From assembly GCA_016194635.1 (NCBI GenBank), contig JACQBC010000012.1, positions 43,663-107,662 of the forward strand: a stretch of DNA of 64,000 nt, in the 5' to 3' direction. The notes below the pieces were generated by a model that ran no database searches, was not told the DNA's origin, and worked only from the letters and a program-made list of their open reading frames with translations. Shown here in pieces: positions 55,858 through 64,000 of this stretch. Origin of the DNA: Gammaproteobacteria bacterium (lineage in GTDB: Bacteria > Pseudomonadota > Gammaproteobacteria > UBA6429 > Thiohalophilaceae). The position numbers and the translations under genes are program-made. Position 1 is the stretch's first letter, and each line of letters starts with the position of its first letter.

Positions 55858-56793
55858 ATGCCTGCCAGTTTGACCTATACCATCGATACCGCAACCCAGA
55901 CGGTCGCGTGTAAATCGGTGTTAACCGTGGGACGGGACAAAAGTTGCGATATTGTATTAGTCGATCTCATGGTATCGCGTAATCATGCGATGATTCGCCG
56001 TATCGGCAACAGCGATTACTATCTTATTGACGGCGGTAGTTCTAACGGCAGTTATATCAATCAGCACCGCGTGACCACGCCTAAGTTACTCAAACACGGT
56101 GACCGTATCACAATTGGCGGTTTTGAATTTTTGTTTGAACAAGAAAAACAAGAAGTAGCGGTAATGGATAATATCTGTTTGCTGGAAACCATTGTCGACG
56201 CCAACCCCGAAATTAAACGTATTACAATCTTGGTCGCGGATATCCGTGGTTTTACCTCGTTATCCGAACGGGTACCGATCCGTACCTTGACAGTCATGAT
56301 GAACACCTGGTTTAACGAGGTGAGCGATGTGATCATTAATAACAATGGTATCGTGGATAAATTTATCGGTGACTGTGTGTTTGCGCGCTGGGAAGCCGCC
56401 GAAGACGAACGCAGCACGGTGTTAAACGCTCTCAAGGCCGCCAAGGCAATTGATACGGTAACCCAAAATCTTAACCAAGATTTTGAGGAAGTACCGGAGC
56501 AATTACATATCGGTGTCGGTATTAATACGGGGGCGGCGTCGGTGGGTATTGGCGTGGATCAAACCGCCCTGGGTGACGCGGTGAATATTGCTTTTCGTCT
56601 GGAAAGCGCCACCAAGCTATTAGGACGTGATATTGTGTTGAGTGAATCCACCTATCGGCACCTACCTAAGGCCTTGTGGCAAAGCAGCGCGCAGAAGATC
56701 AAGGTGAAAGGCAAACGCGATTCGCTCCGCATTGTCGCTTTTGATTTTGGTCAAGTCGACGCCATTTTGGCAATGGTGCGCAAGAACAGTTAA
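55858..56793 (+). CDS. FHA-domain class III adenylate cyclase
   Basis: 311 aa. FHA domain 15-95 (LTVGRDKSCDIVLVDLMVSRNHAMIRR, DGGSSNGSYINQ) and a class III cyclase domain 120-300: ILVADIRGFTSLSERV (metal Asp), IVDKFIGDCVFA (second metal Asp, Lys for adenine), DQTALGDAVNIAFRLE (Asp, Asn, Arg). So it should make cAMP and bind phosphothreonine partners. No membrane segment. Possible signal source for the cyclic-nucleotide protein at 58557. Confidence 0.92.
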   Translation: MPASLTYTIDTATQTVACKSVLTVGRDKSCDIVLVDLMVSRNHAMIRRIGNSDYYLIDGGSSNGSYINQHRVTTPKLLKHGDRITIGGFEFLFEQEKQEVAVMDNICLLETIVDANPEIKRITILVADIRGFTSLSERVPIRTLTVMMNTWFNEVSDVIINNNGIVDKFIGDCVFARWEAAEDERSTVLNALKAAKAIDTVTQNLNQDFEEVPEQLHIGVGINTGAASVGIGVDQTALGDAVNIAFRLESATKLLGRDIVLSESTYRHLPKALWQSSAQKIKVKGKRDSLRIVAFDFGQVDAILAMVRKNS

Positions 56794-56805
56794 TCGGTTG
56801 ACGAT

Positions 56806-57225
56806 TTAATGTAGAAACAGGTGGACATCCTGCAGGGCTTCCTCCATTGCCACTTTAATTTTTGTCATGATCAGGTTTGCCTCATCAGCACAGGCCCAAT
56901 CAAGGTGGTTGATATCTCCGGAATGGACCGCGGCCTGGCCCTTGCTCAAGATCCGGTACTCGAGGTCAGGGATAAATTGTTCCAGAAAAACGTAAGCCTG
57001 GGTTAAGCTGGTACGGATATCGGGTGAAATATCGTCGATTTCCCACAACAGGGTTTGGATCGCTTGCCGGATCAGCTGTTTGTTGTGCGGTAGGATCGAC
57101 ACTGGATAGGCGGTGCTGAGTCCTTCCAGATCGGCTAGCAACTCGCCGTAGGCATTAACAATATCTTGCGCCTGGTTAATCGGTGTAAGCACAGGTAATT
57201 GCATCAGTGGTTCCTTGGGGTTCAT
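56806..57225 (-). CDS. hypothetical helical protein, 139 aa
   Basis: All-helical, acidic: NQAQDIVNAYGELLADLEGLS, SILPHNKQLIRQAIQTLLWEIDD, TKIKVAMEEALQDVHLFLH. No family recognised, no membrane part. Convergent with the cyclase gene, 12 bases apart. Confidence 0.75.
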   Translation of the reverse strand: MNPKEPLMQLPVLTPINQAQDIVNAYGELLADLEGLSTAYPVSILPHNKQLIRQAIQTLLWEIDDISPDIRTSLTQAYVFLEQFIPDLEYRILSKGQAAVHSGDINHLDWACADEANLIMTKIKVAMEEALQDVHLFLH

Positions 57226-57308
57226 GGGTTAGTTGTATAGCACTAAAATAGCAGCAATTCAGTATGAAGTTTGCTATTGTAACTTTTTTTAACATTCTGA
57301 CGGTTTGA

Positions 57309-58013
57309 ATGTCGATGGATGAGCTGGTCCGTTTTATAGATACCTTACAATTTGATCCGTTGTTTTTTGGGTCAATCGCAGCAGTATTATTACTGGCCGG
57401 GGTTTTGCTGTTGTGGCAGCCGCTGTTACGAGTCCGGGCCTATATGCGTTTGCAGAAATCGATCCGCGGCAGTGGGCTCGACTGGTTGCGTGATGTGTAC
57501 GTGCCCGGTGGTGTGGATGGACAGATTTATTTGGAATATGTGATTTTAATGCCACAGGGTTTATTGTTGATTAATGTTAAACCTTACTATGGCAATATCT
57601 TTGCGGGGGAACAGATCGAATATTGGACACAGGTAATAGGCCTGCAGAGTTTTAAGTTTAAGAATCCATTGCACCAATTGCACATTACCCTAGGAGAGTT
57701 GCGCAGCGTTACCCCAAAAATTGCAATCGATAGCCGGGTATTATTTACACCAGGCAGCCGGTTTCCTAAGGGCAAACCCGAACAAGTGTTGCAATTGGAA
57801 GAGCTGAACAGTTTTTCTAATACTCAGCAAACCCCGCCGTCGGAAACAATTATCGCGGCGTGGGAAATGTTGCGTGCTCAAGCGCAACCGGCTAATCAAA
57901 TCCGGTTAGGCGTGTATTTGCGCCAGGGTGATCGACGTCGTATGGTATATGGCAGCGGCTTGGTGATTATAACGGTGATTTGGATGGTTTGGCTTGGAGT
58001 CGCAATTGCTTGA
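57309..58013 (+). CDS. membrane protein with NERD-like domain
   Basis: 234 aa: N-terminal helix (FFGSIAAVLLLAGVLLLW), a NERD-type region YLEYVILMPQGLLLINVKPYYGNIFAGE (core of the nuclease-related fold, Asp position replaced by Glu) and a C-terminal helix (GLVIITVIWMVWLGVAIA). Whether nuclease activity remains is doubtful given the change. Followed by the DUF2914 gene. Confidence 0.7.
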   Translation: MSMDELVRFIDTLQFDPLFFGSIAAVLLLAGVLLLWQPLLRVRAYMRLQKSIRGSGLDWLRDVYVPGGVDGQIYLEYVILMPQGLLLINVKPYYGNIFAGEQIEYWTQVIGLQSFKFKNPLHQLHITLGELRSVTPKIAIDSRVLFTPGSRFPKGKPEQVLQLEELNSFSNTQQTPPSETIIAAWEMLRAQAQPANQIRLGVYLRQGDRRRMVYGSGLVIITVIWMVWLGVAIA

Positions 58014-58050
58014 TTTGCCATGTTGAAATAAGGTAAAACTAACAGGAAAC

Positions 58051-58530
58051 ATGAAAAATATTCAAACTAAATCCTGGTTTGGTTCCGTTTTGGGCCTGGC
58101 GTTGATAGCGATTACGACAGGCAGTGTTCGGCGAGTGCAGGCAAACCCCTGTGATCCTAGTGCTGAAGGTAACGTGGGACGGGCAATGTTTACCACCCAT
58201 ATCGAAAATCGCGAACCGGCCGATCAGGTTTTGATTCTGGATAATAGTTATCGAGAGGTGTTTTTTTTCACGGATTTAAACCAATTCCAAGGACACACGA
58301 TTACCCACCGTTGGGAATTTGAAGGGCGGGTGGTGCAGTCGCGTAGCTACCCCATTAAGAGTTCGCGCTGGCGCGCGGTTTCTCAAAAGGATCTGGACCC
58401 GGCCATGGTGGGTCGCTGGTCGGTGCTGGTCATGGATGAAAACGAATGTCCCTTGAAGGCGGTGGTGTTTCAATATGTGCAACACTCGGCAAATCAAAAG
58501 CAAACGGCTATTTTACCCGCCGGACAATAA
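58051..58530 (+). CDS. DUF2914 domain exported protein
   Basis: 159 aa with signal sequence (VLGLALIAITTGSVRRVQA). DUF2914 core: VGRAMFTTHIENREPADQV, THRWEFEGRVVQSRSYPIKSSRWRAVSQKDLDPAMVGRW (split here), VLVMDENECPLKAVVF. Family function unknown; often beside membrane or envelope genes. Confidence 0.9.
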   Translation: MKNIQTKSWFGSVLGLALIAITTGSVRRVQANPCDPSAEGNVGRAMFTTHIENREPADQVLILDNSYREVFFFTDLNQFQGHTITHRWEFEGRVVQSRSYPIKSSRWRAVSQKDLDPAMVGRWSVLVMDENECPLKAVVFQYVQHSANQKQTAILPAGQ

Positions 58531-58556
58531 TCACAGGGACTGTTGAGTTTTTAAGA

Positions 58557-61500
58557 TCACGGGGTGTTATTGCTGGATTTAGCCGTAGCGGTTTGTTGTT
58601 CACTGCGCCATTTCTCCAGCAAGCGTTGGAATTCCACCTCCGCCTCATTGCGCACTCGAGTTTCAGCCGTGGCTTTTTCTGCCGCTGTATTTTGAGGAGC
58701 CGCCGGCGAAGTCACCGCCGGGGGAGGTGGTAAGGCGCGTAATGACGCCAGACCGCGTGGTTCATTCTGTTGTGGAGACAACCGGGGTTCAGAAATATTA
58801 GCCACCAAGTTGGCGTCCATATAGGTCGGGCGGGTAACCGCAACGATACTTACTGCTACCATCACCACCACACTGGCGGCCAGCGCGTATAGATTTCGAC
58901 GGCTACGGCGTAAGCGTTGCGTCTGTGCGGGTTTTTCAGAAATTGGCAGGTTAAGGTTAAATTCATCCTCCACTGCAACCGACTGTGGTTTTGTATAGGC
59001 AGTCAATTGGCTCAGGTCGGTAATAATCGACTCGCTAAATTCCGCATGGTCTTCGGCCGTTTTTAAACTGGGGCTGGCCAAATCATCATCATAGTCAATA
59101 TCAAACGAAGGCAGCTCTTTACGCGATTGCTCTTGCATTTGTTGTTCTGCCTGTTTAATCAAGGCCTCGGCTTCTTCACGGCTGGGTGGGCGTTGCGAGG
59201 GGGCCTTGAATATAAAGATGTCTTCTTCCCCTTCCAGGATGGTTTTATCTTTGACCACATGCAGTTTGGCCGAAGATAATTTCATGCCTATCCCGGTCTG
59301 CATTAAGAATTCATCCGGTTGTTGGCGGGCAATGTCCTGCGCCAACATCCGCTCCTTGAGTACTTCAGCGCGTTGACGGGCTTTCTCATTAGCCAATGCC
59401 TTTTGTTGTTGGGCGGTACGCTGGTTCGCTTCGCTACGCCGGACCTCTTCCAATGCGAGGCGCTGTGCTTCTTCTTCGCGTGCCTGGCGGGCTAACATTT
59501 CTTGTGCAGCTTGACGGCGGGCCAGTTCAGTCACCCGGCGGTTTTCTTCGGCGGCACGTAAGTCTTCTTCCTTACGGCGGCGACGTGCTTCTTCTTGCAA
59601 GCGGCGTGTGGCCTCAGCCGCCGTCCGGGCCGCGGCTTGCTCTGCGGCCTGCGCCTGCGCATAGGCATCGGCGTGGGCTTGGCGTTCAATTTCACCTTGC
59701 TGACGGGCGGTCATCACCAGCAGATTTTCCTGTTCAATCATACGTCGTGTGGCTTCGATCTCGGCGCGCAGTTGTTCCGCGTCTTCAATGGCTTGACGGC
59801 GGATCGCTTGGGCGTCTATTTCAGCTTGCTGTTGGGCTTCTTCGTAAGCGCGCTGGCGCGATTCTTCGAGGAATTGTTGGTAACGCAGTTGTTCGTCGGC
59901 CTGCTGTTTCTGAATGGATTTCTTGGCCTCCTGTTCAATGGCGTGACGCAATTTCTGCGCCTCTTCCCGCGCTTGTTGACGGATGGCGTCTGCTTCTAAT
60001 TGAGCCTGCCGGCGGGCTTCTTCGGCCGCTTGGGCCGCCTGTTGAATCGCCAACTCAGCACGACGGCGCGCTTCGTCCAAAGCGGTAGTACGTTTGGCGG
60101 CTTCTTCGGCGGCCATGCGGACACGTTGTTTTTCAACATTTTCGCGTAACTGTTTGGCTTCGTCTAAGGCACGTTGCCGGATCAGTTCAGCTTCTTGTTT
60201 CACCCGTTCAGCTTCCAGCTTGGCCATATGGCGCGCTTCTTCAGCCGCTTGAGCCGCTTTGCGTTTCTGTTCTTCCGCCTGTTTAACTTCCGCCTCTAGA
60301 CGGGTTTGACGTTCGGCAAGTTCTTTTGCTTCGCGCCGGGCGCGATTAAATTCTTCTTCTGCGTGTTTGTGGGCTTGCTCAGTCGCTAATTTGATGCGCT
60401 GGGTTTCTTGTTGAGCGCGTTCTTTTTCCTTGGCTATAGCGAGTTTAGCGGCAGCAAACATCTCTTCACGTTGTTTGTTGGCCTCTTCTTGTAGGTGGCG
60501 AATCTCGGTTTCGGCTTTCTTGCGTTCCGTTTCGGCGGCCGAGGTTTTTTCCGCCAGCCGGTGCGCCTGGTTACGTAAGGCATCAGCCTCGCTACGCAGT
60601 TGCTGGGTACGCGCAGAAAAGTTTTTGTGGATCTTTTCCGCTTCATTGGCGCGTTCGGCCTGGGTTTTGGCCTGGAAACGGTGCATTTCGAACTCGCCGG
60701 TTTGAATATGCGGGTTGGGCGTGGCGGGTTTTAACGCGGGTCGAGGTATGGATTGCGAGGAGGGTTGGGAAATAGGGCCTGTATCCAACGCAATCTCCGG
60801 AAGGGGTGGCTGCGCGGCAGCAAATGGTTTGGATTGCGCGGCAAGGCCGCCTGCTAGCACATAACAGGGGATACTGTGTTGCGCCAATAAGAAGGCCGCA
60901 GCGGTACTTTGATTGCCATCATTGCAATACAGGATATGGTCTCTGGTAGGGTTTAAACTGGCGGTTTTTACCCGTAACATGGAGATGGGGATACTCTGTG
61001 CGCCCTTAATTCCGTTTTCATTAAATTCTTTATTGGTACGCACATCGATAATCGCGGCACCGGCACGCACCTTTTCGATCATGGCCGGGTGCTGCAGATG
61101 CTGGATCAGGGGTTTGACCAGTAACTCATTAAATTCATTTTTACCAAGACGCATCAACACCCCTGCGTCTTTCATTGTGATGGTGGCGTTCCGTTTGCCG
61201 TGGGTAATCAGGGCTTCTTCACCAAATCCATCACCCGGTCCTAGGATAGCTAAACGCACCTCCTCGGCGGCGGGGGCGGGACGGCGTGAAACGATACATT
61301 GGCCTTCCTTTACAATGTAGTAGTACGGATCTATATCACCTTGCTTGATGATGACTTGGCCTTTGCTGACGGGGACTTCTTGAAATTTCATCAACAGGTT
61401 TTGGATCTTTTCCGTGGGTAGGCGTAAAAACGCCGGCGACTGTAAAAAGCGCAACATCCAATCGCTTTCGGGGTCTTGGTCAACGCGAATTTCGGTGACT

Positions 61501-61880
61501 TCGTACATCCCAGACGGGCTATCGTCCATCACAAATTCAAGCAAATCACTGTCGATATAAAGCAGGACAGCATTGGTTTTGGTGCGACAGGTGCTAGGAC
61601 GAGGGATCTCTTGCGCGATGGGGTATTTCGATTCGATGGTCTTGGCTTTGACCAGCTCCGGGTTGGGGTTGCCGGTGATTTGCAATTCAAGGGTTCCGGA
61701 TAATAAATATACGCAGCGCTTGTCCTTTTCGCCCTGACGAAAAATGAGTCGGCCAGGCGGTAACTCTTCTACCTCGGATTTGTTAGCCAGCTCTTCGAGT
61801 TTGTCGGCACTCAAGGAACTCAGTGGTTCAAAGGTGCGGAGAACCCGGACTTGGAGGTATTCGCGTGCGATATCACCCAT
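58557..61880 (-). CDS. giant cyclic-nucleotide-binding / rhodanese / coiled-coil membrane protein
   Basis: 1107 aa from ATG 61880. Two cNMP domains (about 15-125 and 140-255); the second has the phosphate-binding FGEEALITHGKRNATI with Arg, so cAMP or cGMP binding is plausible, the first lacks it. Then a rhodanese domain (265-355, ILYCNDGNQSTAAAFLLAQ with its Cys), a Pro-rich link, an Ala/Glu/Arg coiled coil of about 460 residues (400-860) and one helix at 993-1013. It would anchor in the membrane by its C-terminal helix with most of the chain in the cytosol. Confidence 0.88.
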   Translation of the reverse strand: MGDIAREYLQVRVLRTFEPLSSLSADKLEELANKSEVEELPPGRLIFRQGEKDKRCVYLLSGTLELQITGNPNPELVKAKTIESKYPIAQEIPRPSTCRTKTNAVLLYIDSDLLEFVMDDSPSGMYEVTEIRVDQDPESDWMLRFLQSPAFLRLPTEKIQNLLMKFQEVPVSKGQVIIKQGDIDPYYYIVKEGQCIVSRRPAPAAEEVRLAILGPGDGFGEEALITHGKRNATITMKDAGVLMRLGKNEFNELLVKPLIQHLQHPAMIEKVRAGAAIIDVRTNKEFNENGIKGAQSIPISMLRVKTASLNPTRDHILYCNDGNQSTAAAFLLAQHSIPCYVLAGGLAAQSKPFAAAQPPLPEIALDTGPISQPSSQSIPRPALKPATPNPHIQTGEFEMHRFQAKTQAERANEAEKIHKNFSARTQQLRSEADALRNQAHRLAEKTSAAETERKKAETEIRHLQEEANKQREEMFAAAKLAIAKEKERAQQETQRIKLATEQAHKHAEEEFNRARREAKELAERQTRLEAEVKQAEEQKRKAAQAAEEARHMAKLEAERVKQEAELIRQRALDEAKQLRENVEKQRVRMAAEEAAKRTTALDEARRRAELAIQQAAQAAEEARRQAQLEADAIRQQAREEAQKLRHAIEQEAKKSIQKQQADEQLRYQQFLEESRQRAYEEAQQQAEIDAQAIRRQAIEDAEQLRAEIEATRRMIEQENLLVMTARQQGEIERQAHADAYAQAQAAEQAAARTAAEATRRLQEEARRRRKEEDLRAAEENRRVTELARRQAAQEMLARQAREEEAQRLALEEVRRSEANQRTAQQQKALANEKARQRAEVLKERMLAQDIARQQPDEFLMQTGIGMKLSSAKLHVVKDKTILEGEEDIFIFKAPSQRPPSREEAEALIKQAEQQMQEQSRKELPSFDIDYDDDLASPSLKTAEDHAEFSESIITDLSQLTAYTKPQSVAVEDEFNLNLPISEKPAQTQRLRRSRRNLYALAASVVVMVAVSIVAVTRPTYMDANLVANISEPRLSPQQNEPRGLASLRALPPPPAVTSPAAPQNTAAEKATAETRVRNEAEVEFQRLLEKWRSEQQTATAKSSNNTP

Positions 61881-62029
61881 AGTGAATTCCAATTTTTCGG
61901 TTTTGGTGGCATTTCCACGCCACAGCCAATGATAAAGCCAAGTGTTGGCTTTGCTCTACGTATTCATCGTCAAATGCGACGGTCACCCAAGCCGATGTAT
62001 GAAAAATATCGGAGAGTTCATGTTTGGGG

Positions 62030-62045
62030 TGTGAGCCAGCTCACA
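62030..62045. promoter_or_regulatory. perfect CRP-type site TGTGA-N6-TCACA
   Basis: TGTGAGCCAGCTCACA between the barrel gene end (62084) and the coiled-coil gene start (61880). A GATATT on the minus strand at 62010-62005 lies about 30 bases downstream, fitting a class II CRP promoter for the 61880 gene. Confidence 0.55.
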
Positions 62046-62083
62046 AATCGTTATTTTAAGGTGCTAAAAATTGTCATTTCCAG

Positions 62084-62752
62084 TCAAAAGAACCGACCAA
62101 ACGTGACACCCCCACCCCGTTTATACCCAGATTGTATTTCTATACTGATACGCCCTGTGGGGTCAAGCGCTATATTTAATTCAATTTTACCACCAAGGCG
62201 TTGATCTGTCTTGAAATTTTCAACTTGATTGACTAGGCCGGTTAGTACCTCCTCACCGTCTATCCGGTGCGTGGCAACACCCAAGGTCATATGGTGAGAA
62301 TGTTGTGGCCCTAGTCGAACATTTAATCCCAAACTGCCGTGGTACCAACGCCATTGGGCGTCTTGATCCAAGAGTTTTCTTTCAGACACAGAATATTGGT
62401 AAGCCATCGCCAGTTCAACCCCGACACTGGGCATGGTTACTACCTGATAATCCACTTCTAACCCAAGCCATTTGCCGGACGTGATCTGCGCGGCGGTGAT
62501 AGGATTTTGCACCTGGGTGCCTTCTAGGTAGCCAAGATACACATTGCCGCTGAAATCTCGGCTTAATTGTTCATACCAACCTAAGGCCGCACTGTTGATC
62601 TGAGTACGACGAACACTGTTGTTATCATAACGCCAGTCACTGTCGAAGGATTCCAACTTCAATGCAATGCCAATCGGCGGCGGGGGAGGCGCTCCCATCA
62701 CGGCTGTGCTCAGCACAAACGGCAACAGACTCAATAAGTAGTATGGCTGCAT
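62084..62752 (-). CDS. exported beta-barrel-like protein
   Basis: 222 aa, signal peptide MQPYYLLSLLPFVLSTAVMGA. The mature part alternates polar and hydrophobic residues (FSGNVYLGYLEG, WYHGSLGLNVRLG, GKIELNIALDPTGRISIEIQSGYK) and ends VTFGRFF, an outer-membrane barrel type C-terminus. Specific function unknown; sits between the TonB-like gene and the giant coiled-coil gene. Confidence 0.75.
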   Translation of the reverse strand: MQPYYLLSLLPFVLSTAVMGAPPPPPIGIALKLESFDSDWRYDNNSVRRTQINSAALGWYEQLSRDFSGNVYLGYLEGTQVQNPITAAQITSGKWLGLEVDYQVVTMPSVGVELAMAYQYSVSERKLLDQDAQWRWYHGSLGLNVRLGPQHSHHMTLGVATHRIDGEEVLTGLVNQVENFKTDQRLGGKIELNIALDPTGRISIEIQSGYKRGGGVTFGRFF

Positions 62753-62976
62753 TTTAATTTTCCAAAACGTTCAATAATCCAAATAATTCATAGTGATCTT
62801 GCCTGTCCGGTCCTCGATATTTCCCGGCTGTTTGTTCTTGGTACAGTTTATCCTATCCTAGCTTCGTGTACCTCCGTATACCTGCGAGCCTGGTTTTGTC
62901 GCAGTGAAACCGGCAGGTAAGTATGCTCACTGTTTTGGAACAGTTATTTAGCGTCAGTGATACCGCAACGTTGTAT

Positions 62977-63921
62977 TTAGGAGGGTAAAAAGTCGATGGG
63001 GTAGGTTACGGTAGTCACTTCCACGTTTTTACGTGGCTCGAATCTAAAGGATTTAACCTTGGCCACGATTTTCTGTTCAAGTTCCGGATCCTTCAACTCA
63101 CTGGACAGTATGCGTACGTGGGTGACATGGCCATCGGGTGCAATCGTGAGTTCCAATACCAACTTACCTTTTAGGGTGGGATTGCTCCGTAAGGCGCGAT
63201 TATAAAAGTTATCGATCGAGGCGCGGTTTTGTTGAAACATTAACTCGACTTCTTCTTGCCCACGTTTATACCCGGAACTGCCACCACCGGCCTGTCCTGC
63301 ACCGGATTTAATCGTACTTTTTACGTCGGTGGTGGTGCGGCTGGATAAATTGACGTCTCCAATAGATCGGCTTAATTTGTTGGTATTGATACCGCCGCTG
63401 CTTTGTTGGGCGGCTTTGGAGGTAATCACCACGGCCGAAGCGTTGCTACGGGCGTTTTTCCCCGAATTGGTGAGAGGTCCACTGGGCAGATTAACATCCA
63501 GATTGCGCAGATCCGCAATTTGATTCATTTCCGCCAACAGACCACTATGCGCTGCTTTTTCGCGCGCCGCCTGTTCAATTTGTTGTTTGGTCGGCTCGGG
63601 TGGTTTTGGTTTGGGAGTGGGCACCGGTTTCGGGGGTTGTTTAGGTTTGGGTTTCGGACTGTCCGGTACCGGGGTCGGAGTAGGTTTCGGAGGCGGTGTA
63701 GGCTTGGGTAATTGTTTTTTTTCTAATTGCAACTTTATCAACCGCACCACTTGCTCATTGGCTTTCTTTGAATCCGGCACGGGCAAGGGTATAAATCGCA
63801 GCAACACAAAGGCCATAAGCGTAGCAAACACCGTGATAGCCACAATCCCAACAAAGCGCCGGTCATTGTCGGTATCCGACCACGGCAGGGAATCCTCGAA
63901 CGGGGGTAAATAGGTGGCCAT
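62977..63921 (-). CDS. TonB-like energy transducer (AgmX/PglI C-terminal type)
   Basis: 314 aa. N-terminal helix (about 25-45), long Pro/Lys repeat (about 75-115), then a C-terminal domain ALRSNPTLKGKLVLELTIAPDGHVTHVRILSS and RFEPRKNVEVTTVTYPIDF, the TonB-like AgmX/PglI fold. It would carry energy from an ExbB/ExbD motor across the periplasm. The upstream gene ends in ExbD-like residues. Confidence 0.85.
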   Translation of the reverse strand: MATYLPPFEDSLPWSDTDNDRRFVGIVAITVFATLMAFVLLRFIPLPVPDSKKANEQVVRLIKLQLEKKQLPKPTPPPKPTPTPVPDSPKPKPKQPPKPVPTPKPKPPEPTKQQIEQAAREKAAHSGLLAEMNQIADLRNLDVNLPSGPLTNSGKNARSNASAVVITSKAAQQSSGGINTNKLSRSIGDVNLSSRTTTDVKSTIKSGAGQAGGGSSGYKRGQEEVELMFQQNRASIDNFYNRALRSNPTLKGKLVLELTIAPDGHVTHVRILSSELKDPELEQKIVAKVKSFRFEPRKNVEVTTVTYPIDFLPS

Positions 63922-63925
63922 GGGG

Positions 63926-64000
63926 TCAGGGGGGCGCGGGTTGTTTTTGAATCACGGCCAGGGAGATGTTGACGAATTCCGCCTCGCCCACCGTGGCCAT
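63926..64000 (-). CDS. end of an ExbD/TolR-like gene (partial)
   Basis: Last 24 codons in frame to the window edge, ending VNISLAVIQKQPAPP and TGA, then four bases to the TonB-like ATG. Position and hydrophobic-polar pattern suggest a motor component; the identification rests on context. Confidence 0.5.
   Translation of the reverse strand: MATVGEAEFVNISLAVIQKQPAPP

Noticed and set aside
59396..60088. 230-codon open frame on the plus strand
   Set aside because: It is the antisense shadow of the Ala/Glu/Arg coiled coil; repeat codons keep the other strand open.
1..64000. CRISPR arrays, tRNA/rRNA genes, insertion sequences
   Set aside because: I read for evenly spaced repeats, cloverleaf patterns and transposase motifs and found none.

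Overview
The window looks like a chromosomal segment of a free-living gammaproteobacterium. This rests on gene content and order: an aa3 cytochrome oxidase block arranged much like that of Pseudomonas (subunit I, small protein, Cox11, subunit III, DUF2909, SURF1, SCO-like protein, CyoE), plus ZapE, SixA, SirB1, TrmO, YgiQ, IspG, NadA, TPMT, PepN and DinB. I cannot place it below class level. There are no rRNA or tRNA genes, no CRISPR array, no transposase and no phage structural genes that I can see.

Layout. 1-5800: aa3 oxidase and its assembly genes; a heme A synthase (CtaA/Cox15) gene is not in the expected place. 5900-12150: glutaredoxin, two intramembrane proteases (CPBP and rhomboid), SirB1, SixA, nitroreductase, ZapE and a response regulator. 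12489-13196: ruins of an iron-type alcohol dehydrogenase. 13200-22560: TrmO, a large GGDEF-EAL protein, thioredoxin, YgiQ, a cold-shock gene with a long pairing 5' leader, and a flippase-like membrane protein. 22569-28100: a ferredoxin-reductase fused to a DNA-binding-like domain, a Csd4-like (M99) peptidase, a FliB-like protein, a Rieske protein and an orphan MbcA/ParS-like antitoxin domain. 28100-31000: small signalling or unknown genes (DUF465, PilZ, HEAT). 31261-34490: EamA transporter, ispG and a methyltransferase. 34511-39382: otsA/otsB with a divergent GH15 glycosidase; its OtsA carries a membrane sensor module.

39639-43683 is the most unusual region. It is a tandem, decaying array of lysozyme-like proteins, each followed by a small exported partner protein. 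Four effector-like copies (one full, one N-truncated, two remnants) alternate with three homologous partners (two intact, one with an internal TAG) and one unrelated exported protein. The pattern is what an effector-immunity locus evolving by duplication and loss would leave.

43784-58530: FG-GAP lipoprotein, MBL hydrolase, TPMT, a lytic transglycosylase, DinB, PepN, a SulP transporter, NadA, DUF2786, an FHA-adenylate cyclase and small unknowns. 58557-64000 (minus strand): ExbD end, TonB-like protein, a beta-barrel-like protein and a 1107-residue protein with two cyclic-nucleotide domains, a rhodanese domain, a long coiled coil and one membrane span. A perfect TGTGA-N6-TCACA site precedes the last gene, so cAMP signalling may link it to the cyclase at 55858.

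Two copies of an intergenic palindromic element (32176-32288 and 48759-48866) share a core of about 50 bases but have completely different, internally complementary arms.
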